Source of the DNA: Saccharopolyspora kobensis
GTDB taxonomy: Bacteria > Actinomycetota > Actinomycetes > Mycobacteriales > Pseudonocardiaceae
NCBI RefSeq assembly: GCF_900108315.1
Contig: NZ_FNVB01000011.1
Location: forward strand, 1-64,000
Length of the DNA stretch: 64,000 nt
Direction: 5' to 3'
Position numbers and translations under genes: made by a program. Below are positions 43,389-50,596 of the stretch, piece after piece; position 1 is the first letter of the stretch, and each line of letters opens with the position of its first letter. A model generated the notes under the pieces. That model made no database searches. It saw only the letters and a program-made list of their open reading frames with translations, and was not told the origin of the DNA.

Positions 43389-44222
43389 ATGGCTAGTCCG
43401 ACCATGCGCCGCAAGACCTTGGGAGCTGAGCTCCGCAAACTGCGCAACGCGCAGGACCTCCCGGCTGAGGAGATCGCCAGCCTGCTGGGCTGTTCGGTAG
43501 CCAAGGTCAGGCACATGGAGAACGGCAGAACCTCCCCGTCGAAGGCCGAGCTCAAGGTCCTGATGGATCACTACGGGTTGTCGCAGGAGCGACGTGAGCT
43601 TCTGGAGGAGACACGCGAAGGTGCTCGCAAGCGTGGCTGGTGGTCGACGTATCGCCTGCCGTCGTGGTTCCAGGACTACGTCGGTTTGGAGACCGACGCC
43701 GTGCGAGTGCGCACGTTCGAGCTGGAGATGGTTCCCGGCTTGCTGCAAACGGAGGCCTACGCCCGATCGATCAACGTCGTGGGCAGTCACATGACCCAGC
43801 CCGAGGACGTCGAGCGGCAGGTGAATGCGCGGATACGACGTCAGGAACGTCTTGGTGACGACTCGATGGAACTCCATGCAGTGCTGTCGGAGTCGGCGTT
43901 GCATCGGTGCGCTGCTGACTCGACTCTTGCGTCTGGCCAGCTGAAACGACTTCTTGAACTTGGTGAGCGACCGAACATCACGATCCAGGTTTTGCCGTTC
44001 AGCGTTGGACTCCACGCCTCGGTGTCCGGCAGCTTTACGCTGCTCGACTTCCCGCTGGAGACCTGGCCGTCTATGGCTTACCAGGAGTACGCGGTGGGAG
44101 GACACCTCGTCGATGACAAAGAAGCGGTGGCAGCACTCGGCACCGTCTTCCAACGGCTTGGTGACCTTGCGTTGAATGAGAAGGACAGCGCAGCAGCGAT
44201 CGAATCGCATCTTGGCAACTGA
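43389..44222 (+). CDS. XRE-type HTH regulator with DUF5753 domain
   Basis: This 277-aa protein has an N-terminal helix-turn-helix at about residues 10-65 (LPAEEIASLLGCSVAKVRHM) and a C-terminal DUF5753 domain (FQDYVGLETDAVRVRTFELE, VPGLLQTEAYAR, QVLPFSVGLHASVSGSFTL). These regulators occur in large numbers in streptomycetes and relatives, usually next to a DUF397 gene, and some affect development or antibiotic production (WhiJ-like). Here the DUF397 gene follows by 11 bp. GC content is visibly lower than in neighbours, hinting at horizontal spread. Confidence 0.9.
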   Translation: MASPTMRRKTLGAELRKLRNAQDLPAEEIASLLGCSVAKVRHMENGRTSPSKAELKVLMDHYGLSQERRELLEETREGARKRGWWSTYRLPSWFQDYVGLETDAVRVRTFELEMVPGLLQTEAYARSINVVGSHMTQPEDVERQVNARIRRQERLGDDSMELHAVLSESALHRCAADSTLASGQLKRLLELGERPNITIQVLPFSVGLHASVSGSFTLLDFPLETWPSMAYQEYAVGGHLVDDKEAVAALGTVFQRLGDLALNEKDSAAAIESHLGN

Positions 44223-44233
44223 GAGGCACGATT

Positions 44234-44425
44234 ATGGAAATCTGGCGGAAGTCCAGCTACAGCGGTCCGAGCAACAACTGCGTCGAGGTCGGGTTGGGTG
44301 CCGATGAGGTCGGGGTTCGGGACACCAAGGATCGTGATGGTGGGCTGTTAGCCCTGGATCAGCGGCAGTGGCGGTCGTTCCTCGCCGCCGTACGGGCCGA
44401 CCGGTTCGGTGCGGCGAAGTTCTGA
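44234..44425 (+). CDS. DUF397 protein, partner of the HTH regulator
   Basis: This 63-aa protein matches DUF397 over its full length (WRKSSYSGPSNNCVEVG, VGVRDTKDRDGG, WRSFLAAVRADRF). DUF397 proteins pair with DUF5753 regulators, where they may work as antagonist or antitoxin-like partner. It contains an in-frame TTA leucine codon (44348-44350), rare in such genomes and a possible bldA control point. Confidence 0.92.
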   Translation: MEIWRKSSYSGPSNNCVEVGLGADEVGVRDTKDRDGGLLALDQRQWRSFLAAVRADRFGAAKF

Positions 44426-44444
44426 GGCAGAGAGGCACGCGGTC

Positions 44445-45050
44445 GTGAGCCGGTACGTCCTGGAACGGGTGCAGCTGTCCGCGCAGAACCATCCCAAGCG
44501 CCACGCGGCGGTGAGCTGCGCGATCGGCGGGTTGCTGGTCGCCGCCACTTCGGCTCTGTCGGTGATTCAGCGCTCCGAGACGGTGTCCTGGCCTGCCGTC
44601 ATCGCTGTCGCCGTCATCGGCGGAGGTGCGTGGGCCGCTGCCATGGCGGTGTTCGTGGTGCGGCTCCAGCGGCGGATGAAGCCGTTACCGCCGGAGACCG
44701 ATCCGGCACGGGTGCGCGCTGCGCGGCGACTGATGCGCAACGGCGAGCTGGGACCCGACCCGGAGACGAACGCTCTCGCGGTCCGAATGGCCGAGCAGCT
44801 GCAGTCCATTCCCCGCTGGAAGAAGTTCACGACCACCGCATTCCTCTGCACCACCATCCTGGGCGTTCTAGTCACGGCGCCGGCGATCAGCGACGGCGAA
44901 GTGGGGAAGTCCGTCTTCTACGGCGCCTGCACCCTCTTTCCCCTGCTGATGCTGACCGTCGGCCGGGCCCGGCTGGATCGCCACCACCGCAACGCGGCCG
45001 AAATCCGCCGAGCCGCCGAACACCGCACCAACACCGAAGCGGAACGCTGA
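44445..45050 (+). CDS. four-helix membrane protein, hypothetical
   Basis: This is a 201-aa protein from GTG 44445 (GAGAGG upstream). The predicted helices are HAAVSCAIGGLLVAATSALS, VIAVAVIGGGAWAAAMAVFV, TTAFLCTTILGVLVTAPAIS and VFYGACTLFPLLMLTVG, joined by a basic/acidic cytosolic loop. No family is recognised. It holds an in-frame TTA codon (44685-44687) like the preceding DUF397 gene, with which it is probably co-transcribed. Confidence 0.65.
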   Translation: MSRYVLERVQLSAQNHPKRHAAVSCAIGGLLVAATSALSVIQRSETVSWPAVIAVAVIGGGAWAAAMAVFVVRLQRRMKPLPPETDPARVRAARRLMRNGELGPDPETNALAVRMAEQLQSIPRWKKFTTTAFLCTTILGVLVTAPAISDGEVGKSVFYGACTLFPLLMLTVGRARLDRHHRNAAEIRRAAEHRTNTEAER

Positions 45051-45084
45051 ACACCGCTCCCCGAACCCGCTCCGCGCGAACGCG

Positions 45085-45672
45085 CTACTTCGTGAGGAGG
45101 GGAAGCAGGACGTCGTCGACGATCTCCACGATCATCTCGTCCGGGATCGGGGTGCCGTTGAAGAGGAACTGCTGGCGGATCATCGCCTGGCCTACTTCCA
45201 GGCGGCGGGCCGGGATCGGCGCTTCCACCTCGCCGCGCTCGGCCGCTCGGCGGACGATCTCCTCCACCGTCCGCCTGCCGCGCTCCTGGGAGAGCTGCCG
45301 GAGCTGCACCGTTCGGCCCCGGTCCGACAGCACATCTCCGAGCAGGCCGCGCATCGCCTCGCCGACCGGCCCCGCCAGCGCCTCGGCGCTGCGGCGGAGC
45401 ATCGCGAGCAGGTCGCCGCGCAGGGTTCCGGTGTCCACCACCTCGGCCGGTTCCGGCCAGGTGTTGTAGACCGCGGCCAGCACCAGTTCCATGCGGCTCG
45501 GCCACCTCCGGTACAGCGATGCCTTGCCGGTCCTGGCGCGTTCTGCGACTCGCTCCATGGTCAGGCCCGCGTAACCGGAATCCGCCAGTTCGGCCAGGGT
45601 CGCCTCGAAGATCGCGGTGGTGAGCTCGTCGCCGCGGCGGCGGGGCAGTTTGCGGTGGTCGGTGCTGGTCAC
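45085..45672 (-). CDS. TetR/AcrR-family regulator
   Basis: This is a 195-aa protein from GTG 45672, overlapping the stop of the upstream PEP-utilising gene by 4 bases. The helix-turn-helix is MERVAERARTGKASLYRRWP, followed by the all-helical TetR_C_33-like domain. Being the second gene of a two-gene operon, it likely represses its own operon through the palindromes upstream of 48149. The ligand is unknown. Confidence 0.9.
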   Translation of the reverse strand: MTSTDHRKLPRRRGDELTTAIFEATLAELADSGYAGLTMERVAERARTGKASLYRRWPSRMELVLAAVYNTWPEPAEVVDTGTLRGDLLAMLRRSAEALAGPVGEAMRGLLGDVLSDRGRTVQLRQLSQERGRRTVEEIVRRAAERGEVEAPIPARRLEVGQAMIRQQFLFNGTPIPDEMIVEIVDDVLLPLLTK

Positions 45673-48149
45673 TGTCCCGCCTCTCCGGGATTTTCAGTGG
45701 TGGTTGCGGTGGGCGTTGTCCGCGCGTTCCGCGGTTTCTTGCGGCTGGGTTGCGTCACGGTCTCCTGGGGTGCGGTCGAGCGGGACTCAGGTTCCGGGAC
45801 GACCCTTCCGGTGTCGCCGTCGACGGTGATGGTCAGGCCGTCGGTGATCGCGCTCGTGCCGTCCGCTGTGCCCATCACCGCCGGGATGCCGTACTCGCGG
45901 GCCACGATCGCGGCGTGCGAGGCGGGCCCACCGGAGTCCACGACCACGGCCGCGGCTCGCTGGAACAGCGGTGTCCACGATGGATTCGTGTACCGGCACA
46001 CCAGCACGTCGCCGCTGTTCAGCCGGGAGAACTCGGCCGGTTCCCGGATGATCCGGGCCGGTCCCGTGGCCCGCCCGCCGCTGGCCGGGGTTCCGGACGC
46101 GAGCGCGTCGCCGTGCTCCTCGCGCGGGAAGACCAGGTTCGGATCGATGAGCCGGACGCCCGCCAACTCCTCGCGGCGGGCCGCCCGCGCCGCGACCAGC
46201 TCGCGCAGCCGCGCGCCCGCAGCGGGTTCGTCGACGGCCTCCAGCTCCTCCAACCGAAGGTGGAAGACCTCCTCCGGCTCGTCGAGCGACCCGGCACCGA
46301 CCAGCCGGCGACCGATCTCCAGCAGCGATCGCCGCAGGATCGGTTGCGGCATCGTGAAGTAGAAGTGGCTGTCCTCCCGGAAGGCGACACCGTCGCGGGC
46401 GCGCTGCACCCACCTCCGGATGCGGTGACCGCGCAGCTGCTCCATCGCGCGGTCCGCGTGCCCGGTGGGCTTCGGGTCCCCAGCGGCCAGCACCGCGACC
46501 AGCCGCAGCACCGTTTCCGGCGATTCGCCCCAGGTCGGCGGTGTGACCAGGACCGGGGTCTCGGTCTCGCGGTGGCCGTACTCGGCCAGGAACGCCGTGA
46601 ATTCCGCGTGGAACTCCGGGAAGTCGGTCAGCTCCGCCGGATCGAGGCCGTCGACGGCTTCTCTCAACCGCGGGTTCGCCCTGGCCCGAGCGGCCAAGCC
46701 CTCCAGAGCACGGTTGGCGTCGGAGGTGCGGGTCGGAGCACCGGCGATCAGCTCGCCCAGCAGCTCCGCACGTCCGATCAGCTTGAGCGCGACGAACAAC
46801 CGCACCAGCGACAGCCCGGTGGCCGGGAGGTAGTCGATGCGCAGTTCGGCGATCGGAGCCACCAGGCCGAGGGCTCGCCTGGGCATGCGCACCAGCTGCG
46901 ACCACGGCAACGCCGCCAGGTCGCGCGCCGCGAGTTCGCGGACGCCGGCCCGGAACCGGATGAACCGCGGGTCCTCCGTCCAGCGCGCCGGATCGTAGCG
47001 GCGTGCCTTGGCGAGCAGCTTGAACGGTGCCTTCACGACTCCGAGCGACGGGCGCGGCGACGGAGGAACCAGCCGGTCCACCACGCCGTCGACCTCCGGC
47101 AGGAAGCCGTCGAAGGCGCCGCGGATCCCGTACGCGCCGGTGACCTCGGCCATCAGCCCGACGGGACCGTGCGGTACCCATGTCGACATGTCGATCGGGT
47201 ACGGCCGGTAGGGGACGTATTCGAGCAGCACCGAGCCGACCTTGCGCTGCCGCCGGTTCAGCCGCAGCGGCGGCGGTGGCAGCGCCGTCATCGGCCTGGC
47301 CTGCAACAACAGGACCCGGCCTGCGACGCAGGCCCACTCGATGTCCTGCGGACGGCCGAAGTGCTCGGCGACCCGGGTGCCGATCCGGGCGAGCTCGGCG
47401 AGGACCTGGCCGGGCAGCCGCTCGACCGCGGCACCGGTCTGCCGGGTGACCCCGCCGCCCGCCGCGCTCCGGAGCACCACTTCGCGGCGGCCCGGCGACC
47501 ACTCGGCGACCTGCCCTCCCGGGCTCAGGACGTAGTGGTCGGGCGTGACCAGACCGGACACCACGGCTTCGCCGAGGCCGCTGCTGGCGTCGACCACCAG
47601 TTGCCGCCGATCACCGGTCACCGGGTTCGCGGTGAACAGCACCCCGGCGAACTCGGCGTCGACCATCCGCTGCACCACCACGGCGATGCGCACCTCGGCG
47701 GGCGAGATCCCGCGCTTCTCCCGGTAGGCGATCGCCCGGTCCGTCCACAGCGAACCCCAGCACCGCCGCACCGCGTCCAGCAGCGCGGCTTCGCCGACGA
47801 CGTTGAGGTAGGTGTCCTGCTGCCCGGCGAACGCGGCTCCGGGCAGGTCTTCGGCGGTGGCGCTCGACCGCACCGCGACCGGCCCGGAACCCAGCTCGGC
47901 GTACCCGGAAACGATCGCCTCGCGCAGCTCGTCCGGCACCTCCACCGCATCGAACTCGGCTCGCAGGGCAGCCGCGTCCTCCGGGGTCACCAGGCCCGCC
48001 GCGACCTCGGCGTAGGCCTCGGTGGTGATCACGAAGCCGTCGGGGACGGCGAACCCGGCGTTGACGAGCTCGCCGAGGTTCGCCCCCTTGCCACCGGCCG
48101 AGGCCAGGTCACCGCGCCCGACCCCGCGCAGCGGAACGACGTACTCCAC
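45669..48149 (-). CDS. PEP-utilising phosphotransferase (PEP synthase / rifampin phosphotransferase-like)
   Basis: This 826-aa protein has the three-part build of PpsA/Rph enzymes. The N-terminal ATP-grasp domain at about 1-300 shows GGKGANLGELVNAGFAVPDG, VAVRSSATAEDLPGAAFAGQ, VLFTANPVTGDRR and QDIEWA. A variable central domain follows. The C-terminal swivelling domain carries catalytic His745 in VDSGGPASHAAIVAREYGIP. The PEP/pyruvate-binding TIM barrel of true PEP synthase is absent, which favours an Rph-type dikinase using ATP on another acceptor. Rifampin or any other acceptor is unproven. A Ser/Thr/Pro-rich tail of about 35 residues is unusual. It starts at GTG 48149 with CGGAGG. Confidence 0.8.
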   Translation of the reverse strand: MEYVVPLRGVGRGDLASAGGKGANLGELVNAGFAVPDGFVITTEAYAEVAAGLVTPEDAAALRAEFDAVEVPDELREAIVSGYAELGSGPVAVRSSATAEDLPGAAFAGQQDTYLNVVGEAALLDAVRRCWGSLWTDRAIAYREKRGISPAEVRIAVVVQRMVDAEFAGVLFTANPVTGDRRQLVVDASSGLGEAVVSGLVTPDHYVLSPGGQVAEWSPGRREVVLRSAAGGGVTRQTGAAVERLPGQVLAELARIGTRVAEHFGRPQDIEWACVAGRVLLLQARPMTALPPPPLRLNRRQRKVGSVLLEYVPYRPYPIDMSTWVPHGPVGLMAEVTGAYGIRGAFDGFLPEVDGVVDRLVPPSPRPSLGVVKAPFKLLAKARRYDPARWTEDPRFIRFRAGVRELAARDLAALPWSQLVRMPRRALGLVAPIAELRIDYLPATGLSLVRLFVALKLIGRAELLGELIAGAPTRTSDANRALEGLAARARANPRLREAVDGLDPAELTDFPEFHAEFTAFLAEYGHRETETPVLVTPPTWGESPETVLRLVAVLAAGDPKPTGHADRAMEQLRGHRIRRWVQRARDGVAFREDSHFYFTMPQPILRRSLLEIGRRLVGAGSLDEPEEVFHLRLEELEAVDEPAAGARLRELVAARAARREELAGVRLIDPNLVFPREEHGDALASGTPASGGRATGPARIIREPAEFSRLNSGDVLVCRYTNPSWTPLFQRAAAVVVDSGGPASHAAIVAREYGIPAVMGTADGTSAITDGLTITVDGDTGRVVPEPESRSTAPQETVTQPSRKKPRNARTTPTATTTENPGEAGQ

Positions 48150-48168
48150 CGCGACCTCCGATCCCGGT

Positions 48169-48229
48169 TAGAAGACGATCCGTTCTCTACGACGGTACGC
48201 CTCCCAAGGTTGAGAACGCAACGTTCACT
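48169..48229 (-). promoter_or_regulatory. two operator-like palindromes of the PEP-enzyme/tetR operon
   Basis: 48169-48189 is an imperfect palindrome (TAGAAGACG, GAT/ATC centre, CGTTCTCTA). 48211-48229 is a related one (TGAGAACG-CAA-CGTTCACT). Their centres lie 41 bp apart, about four helical turns. They are probable binding sites for the operon's own TetR. Confidence 0.6.
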
Positions 48230-48277
48230 AATGGTGTGCACCGATCTCGCGCGAAATCGCCACCACGTCCCCGGTGG

Positions 48278-49015
48278 TCAGGTGGTTCCGGTGTAGAGGC
48301 GGGCCCAGCCCTCGGCGGACAGGTCTCTCGGGAGCGCGGGCAGGTTTCGCACCCGGTATCCGGTGACGTTCCGGACGATCTCGGTCAGGCCTCGACCGCG
48401 ACCTGTGAACACCGCTTCGACGAACCGCTGGTACCGGCGCTGCTCGTCGAGCGGCACCAGCGGACGGGACCTGCGGCGCAGCTTGAGGATTCCGCCGTCG
48501 ACGGCGGGCGTCGGGCGGAACGATCGGGCGGGAATCCGGCCGCAGGACTGGAACTCGTACCAGGGCGACCATTGGGCGTTCAGCTGGTTGCCGCCCTCGG
48601 CGCGCTTTCGGGCGACGTCCCACTGCACCAGCAGCACCGCTTCCGACCAGGTCTTCTCGGTCAGCAGGCGGCGGGTCACCGAGGTCGTGATGCCGAACGG
48701 CAGGTTGCCGATCACGGCGTGCTCGGCGGCGGGGAACCGGAAGTCGAGCATGTCGCAGCGGATCACGCGCACTTCGGGGAACGTGGCGCGGAGGCTGGAC
48801 GCCCAGTGCGGATCGAGTTCCACCGCGGTCACTCGACGTCCGCTGCCGACGAGTTCCCGGGTGATCGCGCCGCTTCCGGCGCCGAGCTCCACGACCGGTC
48901 GCGGGACTGGATCGAGCAGATCGACCAGGCGGCGGACGACACCTCGGTCGACGAGGAAGTTCTGGCCGAGTTCACGGCGCGCGCGATCGCGCGCCGACCT
49001 GCGGCGGTAAGGCAT
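48278..49015 (-). CDS. erm: Erm-family 23S rRNA adenine N6-methyltransferase
   Basis: This 245-aa protein has the full Erm pattern: RELGQNFLVDRGVVRRLVDL at the N-terminus, SAM motif I VELGAGSGAITREL, acidic motif VELDP, motif III CDMLDF and the catalytic motif IV NLPFGIT. The expected reaction is mono- or dimethylation of A2058 in 23S rRNA, giving macrolide-lincosamide-streptogramin B resistance. It lacks the long Arg/Gly tail of ErmE, so it is a different Erm, closer in layout to the shorter Streptomyces types. The ATG at 49015 has AGGAG 9 bases upstream. A leader ORF and hairpin precede it. Confidence 0.9.
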   Translation of the reverse strand: MPYRRRSARDRARRELGQNFLVDRGVVRRLVDLLDPVPRPVVELGAGSGAITRELVGSGRRVTAVELDPHWASSLRATFPEVRVIRCDMLDFRFPAAEHAVIGNLPFGITTSVTRRLLTEKTWSEAVLLVQWDVARKRAEGGNQLNAQWSPWYEFQSCGRIPARSFRPTPAVDGGILKLRRRSRPLVPLDEQRRYQRFVEAVFTGRGRGLTEIVRNVTGYRVRNLPALPRDLSAEGWARLYTGTT

Positions 49016-49151
49016 GTTCGGCTTCTCCTGCGTTTCGCGGACCGGTGGGAACCGGACCCCCGCGAGCGCAGGTCAGCGTGGTTTTCAGGGCACGACGAAC
49101 CGCGCGTCAGGAAGCAGGAGTCCGGACGCGGCGGCGGCGCGGAATGCGATA

Positions 49152-49177
49152 GCTGCGCCGCCTAAGCGGAACGCAGC
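49152..49177 (-). promoter_or_regulatory. leader hairpin overlapping the erm leader-ORF stop
   Basis: GCTGCG/CGCAGC and CCGC/GCGG stack into a 10-bp stem with a 2-nt bulge and the loop CTAA. The stop codon of the leader ORF lies in the loop, so a ribosome stalled or terminating there would change the fold. It is a candidate attenuator. Confidence 0.5.
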
Positions 49178-49209
49178 CGGCTGAAAGCGGCAGCAGCTGG
49201 AGAAGCCAT
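49162..49209 (-). CDS. erm leader peptide (15 aa)
   Basis: The ORF encodes MASPAAAAFSRLRSA and begins seven bases after the -10 TAACTT (49217-49222), so it is likely read from a leaderless transcript. Its codons before the stop sit in the hairpin at 49152-49177. Short upstream ORFs commonly govern induction of erm genes. A comparable ORF precedes the exporter at 52764. Confidence 0.5.
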   Translation of the reverse strand: MASPAAAAFSRLRSA

Positions 49210-49216
49210 GCCGCGG

Positions 49217-49255
49217 AAGTTAGCAACGGAAGAGCCCCGGCCGAAACTGATTTTT
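49217..49255 (-). promoter_or_regulatory. WhiB7/WblC-type promoter of erm
   Basis: On the minus strand AAAAAT (49250-49255) stands exactly 27 bp upstream of TAACTT (49217-49222). No good -35 is present, which fits an activator-dependent promoter. The same spacing recurs before the DHA2 exporter and the ABC-F gene. Confidence 0.65.
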
Positions 49256-49311
49256 CGCTGGTCGCTGTGCAACGATCGATCGGACGTGGTTCCCGGCTTC
49301 GGAGCGTGCGC

Positions 49312-50139
49312 ATGCGGGTCTACCTGAGCGTCGACATGGAAGGCATCACCGGACTGGTCGACGCTCAAGACGTCCAGCCGACCGGCCGGGACTACGAGCA
49401 CAGCAGGCTGATGATGGCCGAGGACGTCAACGCCGCCATCCGCGGCGCGCTCACCGCCGGGGCCACCGGTGTCACCGTCAACGACGCGCACGGTCCGATG
49501 CGCAACCTGCGTTCGGACATGCTGCATCCCGCAGCGCGGCTGATCCGCGGCAGGCCCAAGGCCATGGGCATGCTCGAAGGGCTCGACGGCACCTTCGACG
49601 CAGCGCTGTGCATCGGCTACCACTCCCGAGCCGGAACCGCGGGCGTGCTCAGCCACAGCTTCATGGGGCGCGAGATCGAGGACATGTGGCTCGACGGCCG
49701 TCCGGTCGGCGAGATCGGGCTCACGCATGCCACCGCCGCAGCGCTCGGCGTCCCCGTGGTGCTGCTCTCCGGCGACGATGCCGCCTGCGTGGAGATGGCG
49801 GAGTGGGATCCGAACGTCCGGACCGTGCCGGTGAAGTACGCGCGAGGGCGTTTCGCCGCCGAACTCCTGCCGGTCGCGGAAGCGCACGAGGCCATCGAAT
49901 CCGCCGCCGCCACCTGCCTGACCGGCGAACTCACGGCCCCGCCCGCATCGGAGACCACGACGCTGGCCGTGCGCTGGCAGTCCACCGCGGTGGCCGACGA
50001 GCTGCGGAACCTGCCAGGTGTCACCGGTCGCGATGACCGGACCATCGCGATCAGCGGCCAGCCGCTCGAGGTCTACCGGCAGTTCCGGGTGTGGATGAAC
50101 GTGGCCGGTGCGCTCGGGAACCAGCCTCCCTACTGCTGA
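49312..50139 (+). CDS. dppA: M55 D-aminopeptidase (DppA-like)
   Basis: This is a 275-aa protein from ATG 49312 (GGAG, 8-base spacing). DppA is a zinc-dependent, decameric cytosolic aminopeptidase acting on D-amino-acid peptides such as D-Ala-D-Ala. The ligand pattern is clear: VDMEGITG (Asp and Glu near positions 8 and 10), NDAHGPMR (His near 60), GYHSRAG (His near 104) and the downstream Glu in GEIGLTHA. No dpp transport genes adjoin it. It may serve cell-wall peptide recycling. It is flanked by two copies of the erm-leader sequence. Confidence 0.88.
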   Translation: MRVYLSVDMEGITGLVDAQDVQPTGRDYEHSRLMMAEDVNAAIRGALTAGATGVTVNDAHGPMRNLRSDMLHPAARLIRGRPKAMGMLEGLDGTFDAALCIGYHSRAGTAGVLSHSFMGREIEDMWLDGRPVGEIGLTHATAAALGVPVVLLSGDDAACVEMAEWDPNVRTVPVKYARGRFAAELLPVAEAHEAIESAAATCLTGELTAPPASETTTLAVRWQSTAVADELRNLPGVTGRDDRTIAISGQPLEVYRQFRVWMNVAGALGNQPPYC

Positions 50140-50162
50140 GCTGTTCAGCGCACGGCGGCGCG

Positions 50163-50200
50163 CTGCGCCGCTTAAGCGCGACGCAGGCGGCAGGAGAAGC
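50163..50200. repeat. second, decayed copy of the erm leader sequence
   Basis: 50163-50200 matches 49153-49209 with a 14-bp deletion, both containing GAGAAGCC flanked by conserved hairpin arms. The hairpin here is CTGCG-c-CGCTTAAGCG-cga-CGCAG (50163-50186). It lies 23 bp after dppA and may now serve as its terminator. The A/T block and -10 are missing in this copy. Confidence 0.55.
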
Positions 50201-50224
50201 CGTGCCGCATTGGTGACGTTGGCC

Positions 50225-50385
50225 GAGACCACGGTCCGGCTTCGTCGAGCACGCGGGAACCGCGTTCCGCGACGCCGAACACCTGGCGCAAGAACTCGAT
50301 CTCCGCAGCGGTGTCCTGCGAGATCACCCACGGGTCGATGCGCGACTAGCCGTCGGGGACGGGTTCTGGCGCGTCCCCGATCGTC
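50225..50385 (-). pseudogene. fragment of a VOC/glyoxalase-family gene with amber stop
   Basis: From ATG 50385 the minus strand reads MTIGDAPEPVPDG, then TAG (50344-50346), then SRIDPWVISQDTAAEIEFLR and QVFGVAERGSRVLDEAG. In VOC (PhnB-like) proteins the stretch is normally PDGY-x-x-x-x-PWVIS, so TAG replaces the expected Tyr codon. The homology stops about 50 codons in, leaving no metal-ligand part. This is an inactivated, truncated remnant. Confidence 0.6.
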
Positions 50386-50508
50386 ATGCGCGGAACTTCC
50401 CGCGGCCCGCGCCGCCTCGGGGTGGCGACTCCGGTATGTAGTCGTGCGGCTACCTTGAGCTCGTCTTTCGGCAGATCGGCCGCGGGTTTCGATAACTCTG
50501 CGTCGCCC

Positions 50509-50563
50509 GTTCGGCCGTTGTTCACCTCGGCGTACGGGAACCATCGCCTGATCGACCTAACGT
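50509..50563 (+). promoter_or_regulatory. PHO box and promoter of phoX
   Basis: GTTCGGCCGTT (50509-50519) and GTTCACCTCGG (50520-50530) are adjacent 11-bp direct repeats matching the GTTCACC-type PhoP units of actinomycetes. Poorer units flank them. TAACGT (50558-50563) may be the -10. Phosphate-starvation induction by PhoP is expected. Confidence 0.6.
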
Positions 50564-50596
50564 CCAGGCGTTCCCGATGTGCATTTGGAGGTCCGC

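Noticed and set aside
48278-49015. Identification of the methylase as ErmE itself
   Set aside because: It lacks the long Arg/Gly-rich C-terminal tail and differs in the conserved motifs (VELGAGSG and NLPFGIT). It is another Erm type.
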